Origin: Nitrosopumilaceae archaeon
Lineage (GTDB): Archaea; Thermoproteota; Nitrososphaeria; Nitrososphaerales; Nitrosopumilaceae
Length of the DNA: 7,825 bases
Assembly: GCA_013867245.1 (NCBI GenBank)
Contig: JACENB010000069.1
Coordinates: 1-7,825, forward strand
Reading direction: 5' to 3'
A program made the position numbers and the translations under genes. This document shows positions 5,749-7,825 of this stretch, one piece after another (the first letter of the stretch is position 1; every line of letters begins with the position of its first letter). The notes below the pieces were generated by a model. It worked only from the letters and a program-made list of their open reading frames with translations, was not told the DNA's origin and did not search any database.

Positions 5749-6525
5749 CTATGATGTACTATTTTTTATTTCATTTAGAATTTTTGAATGTTGATTACAG
5801 AATGATTGATTTTTGATCTGTGAAATGAATAGATCCTTTTGCCAATGTGCATTAAATAACCTGCATTGAATATCCTTACAAAATGCGTCACCTGTTTCAT
5901 AATACATGATTGATTGTAGTAGGTACCCTTCAATTATTTTTGGTAATCTGTCATCATTGTATTCTAAAAATTCTCCTTTGTATTTTTCTCTAATTGTTTC
6001 TTCTAATTCATTTGAAAAATTTGTCACTAAATCCATGTAGTATTGTTTGGGTTTTGCTGGTGCTTCAATAATTCCTGTAGTAGAAATTATTATTGGATTT
6101 GATCCTACCCATGCTCTTGCATGGTATCTGTAATCATCATAATCAAATGTACCTGTTAATTTGTTTGTAAAAATTATGTGTAGTATATCTTCAGTATTTT
6201 CTGATATTGATTTGGTTTCTTCGATAACTTTTTTCATTTCAATTCCATCATAGATTGGAATTTCTTTTTCTCTGGACATGTCTATATTTTCTGATTCAAT
6301 TGAAATTTCTTTAAATGATGACTTATTTTTTTTAAATGGTTTTTTTAAATCAAGTACTCTTGTATTTGCAATTTTTTCATATTCTTTTTCATTTAATTTA
6401 TTAAAAATATTTTCTCTAATCTCACTGTTAACTCCAAATGTTTGAATAATAAATTTTTGAATATTTTTTAAATCTAATTTTAAAAAAGATGGTTCATCAT
6501 ATAGTATGATTTTTGAAATTTTCAT
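5749..6525 (-). CDS. Conserved archaeal protein resembling DUF6775 (putative metallopeptidase)
   Basis: A 258-residue protein of a family I recall from archaeal genomes as DUF6775, labelled a putative metallopeptidase; the name is from memory and the activity is unproven. It opens with KIILYDEPS (5-13). The middle, about 62-100, is charged and looks poorly ordered. The conserved core starts at HIIFTNKLTGTFDYDD (116-131), then YHARAWV (134-140), STTGIIEAPAKPKQYY (148-163), and a Cys/His-rich end: FC (215-216), CRLFNAHWQ (221-229) and FCNQH (242-246). The C-x4-C and C-x2-H groupings, with His135 and His227, could bind metal; no classical HExxH motif is present. It starts 25 bases after the thi4 stop, so co-transcription with thi4 is likely. 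No signal peptide or membrane segment is visible. Confidence 0.8.
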   Translation of the reverse strand: MKISKIILYDEPSFLKLDLKNIQKFIIQTFGVNSEIRENIFNKLNEKEYEKIANTRVLDLKKPFKKNKSSFKEISIESENIDMSREKEIPIYDGIEMKKVIEETKSISENTEDILHIIFTNKLTGTFDYDDYRYHARAWVGSNPIIISTTGIIEAPAKPKQYYMDLVTNFSNELEETIREKYKGEFLEYNDDRLPKIIEGYLLQSIMYYETGDAFCKDIQCRLFNAHWQKDLFISQIKNQSFCNQHSKILNEIKNSTS

Positions 6526-6550
6526 TGAATATTGTGGATAGTTAAATTAT

Positions 6551-7393
6551 TTATCTTTCTAACTCTTTGATTTTCTCTGCTGCAATCTCTGCTGCTCTTT
6601 TTCCAGAATATAACATTGAACCAAATGTTGGTCCCATTCTTGCTAAACCATGAGTTTCAGTAACTGACATTCCTGCTGCAATAAGTCCTGGATATACTTC
6701 GCCTGTTTTGTGAACTACGTGTTCTTCTCCATCATTAACATACATTGGCTCCATTCCTTTCCATTCTGCTAATCCTCTATCCACTAATCTTTTTACTGCA
6801 ACAGAATCGTGTCCTGATGCATCTATGATTACTTTGGCTTCAAATGCAACTGGATCAACACATGTAATATTTCGTGGTAATGCTGAAACTGGCATCCAAT
6901 TTACAACAATTCCTGCTACTCTGCCATTCTTTAATACTAAATCATCAAATTTTGTTAGTTGTAGAAATTTAACTCCTGCATCACATGCAGCTCCAATTAG
7001 TTTTGATACTGCGTGTGGTCCTGGTGTTAAGTATAATCCATCTTGAACTTTCTTGTAAGGAACTCCTAATTCATCCCAAATTTTTTGAGCTGGTTCTCTA
7101 ACTGTTACTGGATTCATCATGTATCCTCCTAACCAATAACCTCCTCCAAGATAGTTATTTTGTTCAATGACTAAAACTTTGAAACCTAAATTTGATAATT
7201 CTCTACTAGCTGTTAATCCTGCTGGTCCTGCACCGATAATAATTACGTCTGACTCAGCTCTATCAATTAACACATCATGAAATTCATCTGCAATTGCACG
7301 TGTAATTTCTACTTCTCGTACATCTGTAAATATTTTTGATGATTGTTCTGCAACTGTAGCTTCTTGCATAATGACATTCTCTCTATTATCCAT
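6551..7393 (-). CDS. thi4: Thi4-family thiamine thiazole synthase
   Basis: A 280-residue Thi4 flavin-fold enzyme that makes the thiazole half of thiamine from NAD and glycine. Motifs: dinucleotide-binding GAGPAG (54-59), the Glu of VIEQ at the end of the second strand, GGGYWLGG (83-90), and the C-terminal HGLARMGPTFGSMLYSG (248-264). At the sulfur-donor position it has Cys178 in TCVDP, as in yeast Thi4 and unlike Methanocaldococcus-type enzymes with His there. Asp180 and His195 (DASGHD) match the iron-binding pair I recall from archaeal structures, including the 15-residue spacing. The Cys predicts a single-turnover enzyme that donates its own sulfur, although catalytic use of sulfide cannot be excluded. 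Annotation as ribulose-1,5-bisphosphate synthase is an old alternative name for archaeal homologues. The ATG start leaves a 48-residue N-terminal segment, normal for the family. Confidence 0.95.
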   Translation of the reverse strand: MDNRENVIMQEATVAEQSSKIFTDVREVEITRAIADEFHDVLIDRAESDVIIIGAGPAGLTASRELSNLGFKVLVIEQNNYLGGGYWLGGYMMNPVTVREPAQKIWDELGVPYKKVQDGLYLTPGPHAVSKLIGAACDAGVKFLQLTKFDDLVLKNGRVAGIVVNWMPVSALPRNITCVDPVAFEAKVIIDASGHDSVAVKRLVDRGLAEWKGMEPMYVNDGEEHVVHKTGEVYPGLIAAGMSVTETHGLARMGPTFGSMLYSGKRAAEIAAEKIKELER

Positions 7394-7438
7394 AAATACA
7401 TTCGCACGTAAAAATTAGGTCATACTAACCTGTTTTTT

Positions 7439-7450
7439 CAAAGAATAAAG
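7439..7450 (-). promoter_or_regulatory. Possible TATA box for thi4
   Basis: Minus-strand CTTTATTCTTTG, about 52 bases before the thi4 ATG. It would give a leader of about 25 bases. A weaker A/T stretch at 7409-7416 is nearer but at only about 21 bases, too close for a normal TATA position. Confidence 0.25.
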
Positions 7451-7464
7451 CGGAAAATTTTGTT

Positions 7465-7478
7465 AATTTCTTGAAATT
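7465..7478. promoter_or_regulatory. Short palindrome in the thi4/reductase divergent region
   Basis: AATTTC-TT-GAAATT: perfect 6-base inverted arms with a 2-base centre. It lies between the two candidate TATA boxes of the divergent genes, about 28 bases upstream of the reductase box, where a dimeric regulator could act on either side. In DNA this AT-rich a chance palindrome of this size is quite possible. Confidence 0.25.
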
Positions 7479-7505
7479 TTATACTAAAACATACCAATAT
7501 CAAAA

Positions 7506-7513
7506 ATTTATAA
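7506..7513 (+). promoter_or_regulatory. TATA box for the nitrite/sulfite reductase gene
   Basis: ATTTATAA, centred 29 bases before the TTG at 7539, with no ribosome-binding site between. This supports the TTG as the real start of a leaderless message. Confidence 0.5.
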
Positions 7514-7538
7514 CCAAACCCCATTGAATTTTATTGTA

Positions 7539-7825
7539 TTGACTATCTCTGATTTGACTCATTCTAAAGTTGATCCTGTGTCTCCTAAAATTAATTGGGC
7601 TAGGGTTGATGAAGCTGATAATTTTGCTGAAACTGTAAAATTATATCGTCAAGGTAAGTATGATGAAGATAGCTTCAGACGATTCCGATTACAACATGGT
7701 GCATACGGAACTAGAATGACTAGTGATTATGCAATGGTTCGTGTTAAATTACCTGCTGGTGAAATTTATCCAAAACAATTTGAAAAATTATCTAAACTTA
7801 GTGAACAATATTCTATAGGAAGTGC
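7539..7825 (+). CDS. Sirohaem nitrite/sulfite reductase, N-terminal part (partial)
   Basis: The first 95 codons plus two bases of a gene that continues past the right edge. After a short leader MTISDLTHSKVDPVSP the protein has WARVDEADNF, then YRQGKYDEDSF (41-51), FRLQHGAYGTR (53-63) and YAMVRVKLPAG (68-78). This is the N-terminal ferredoxin-like half-domain seen in assimilatory ferredoxin-dependent nitrite and sulfite reductases, which reduce nitrite to ammonia or sulfite to sulfide in six-electron steps at sirohaem and a 4Fe-4S cluster. The cluster Cys residues and the residues that separate nitrite from sulfite reductases are outside the window, so the substrate is undecided. The TTG start fits the TATA box; an in-frame TTG at 7524 is the alternative, adding five residues. 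Confidence 0.88.
   Translation, partial: MTISDLTHSKVDPVSPKINWARVDEADNFAETVKLYRQGKYDEDSFRRFRLQHGAYGTRMTSDYAMVRVKLPAGEIYPKQFEKLSKLSEQYSIGS

Noticed and set aside
7417..7431. AGGT-N7-ACCT inverted repeat close to the thi4 start
   Set aside because: Only four-base arms; expected by chance and not aligned with a promoter element.
7394..7538. TPP riboswitch upstream of thi4
   Set aside because: The conserved CUGAGA and downstream pyrophosphate-sensor sequences of the TPP aptamer are not found in order on the minus strand, and the likely leader is too short.
1..7825. CRISPR array, tRNA, rRNA, insertion sequence or prophage genes
   Set aside because: No regularly spaced repeats, no tRNA T-loop/acceptor pattern, no transposase or integrase motifs were seen on either strand; the coding regions show no frameshifts.

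Overview
The window looks like chromosomal DNA of an ammonia-oxidising archaeon (Nitrososphaeria/Thaumarchaeota), most likely a marine Nitrosopumilus-like lineage. The grounds are very AT-rich DNA, an archaeal/eukaryote-type prolyl-tRNA synthetase ending in the conserved C-terminal Tyr, a coenzyme F420 ligase (CofE), a Thi4-type thiazole synthase, and TATA-like boxes about 25-29 bases upstream of start codons with no Shine-Dalgarno sequence, as expected for leaderless archaeal transcripts. This placement is my recognition of protein families, not a database search. Four of the 12 genes with a visible start appear to begin with TTG.

Layout. (1) Bases 1-2109, minus strand: a 96-residue four-Cys protein, proS, and the first 90 codons of an EgtB-like protein cut by the left edge. 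(2) Bases 2250-3984, plus strand: a SerB-like HAD phosphatase, cofE, and a TusA-type sulfur carrier. (3) Bases 3990-7393, minus strand, in transcription order: thi4, a conserved archaeal protein resembling DUF6775, trxB, a small CxxC/CxxC protein that overlaps the end of trxB, and an all-helical protein of unknown function. (4) From 7539, plus strand: the start of a sirohaem nitrite/sulfite reductase, cut by the right edge. Strand changes fall at a divergent promoter region (2110-2249), a tight convergent junction with 5 bases between stops (3985-3989), and a second divergent region (7394-7538).

Function. Most genes are housekeeping: translation (proS), cofactor synthesis (cofE, thi4) and thiol redox (trxB). 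Several share sulfur or redox chemistry: EgtB-like, TusA, TrxB, Thi4 with a Cys in the sulfur-donor position, and the nitrite/sulfite reductase. Only short gene-to-gene distances suggest that they work together. I see no mobile element, CRISPR array, tRNA or rRNA, and no convincing new multi-gene system. The best leads are the Thi4 active-site Cys, the Cys/His-rich DUF6775-like protein, and the trxB/CxxC/helical trio.
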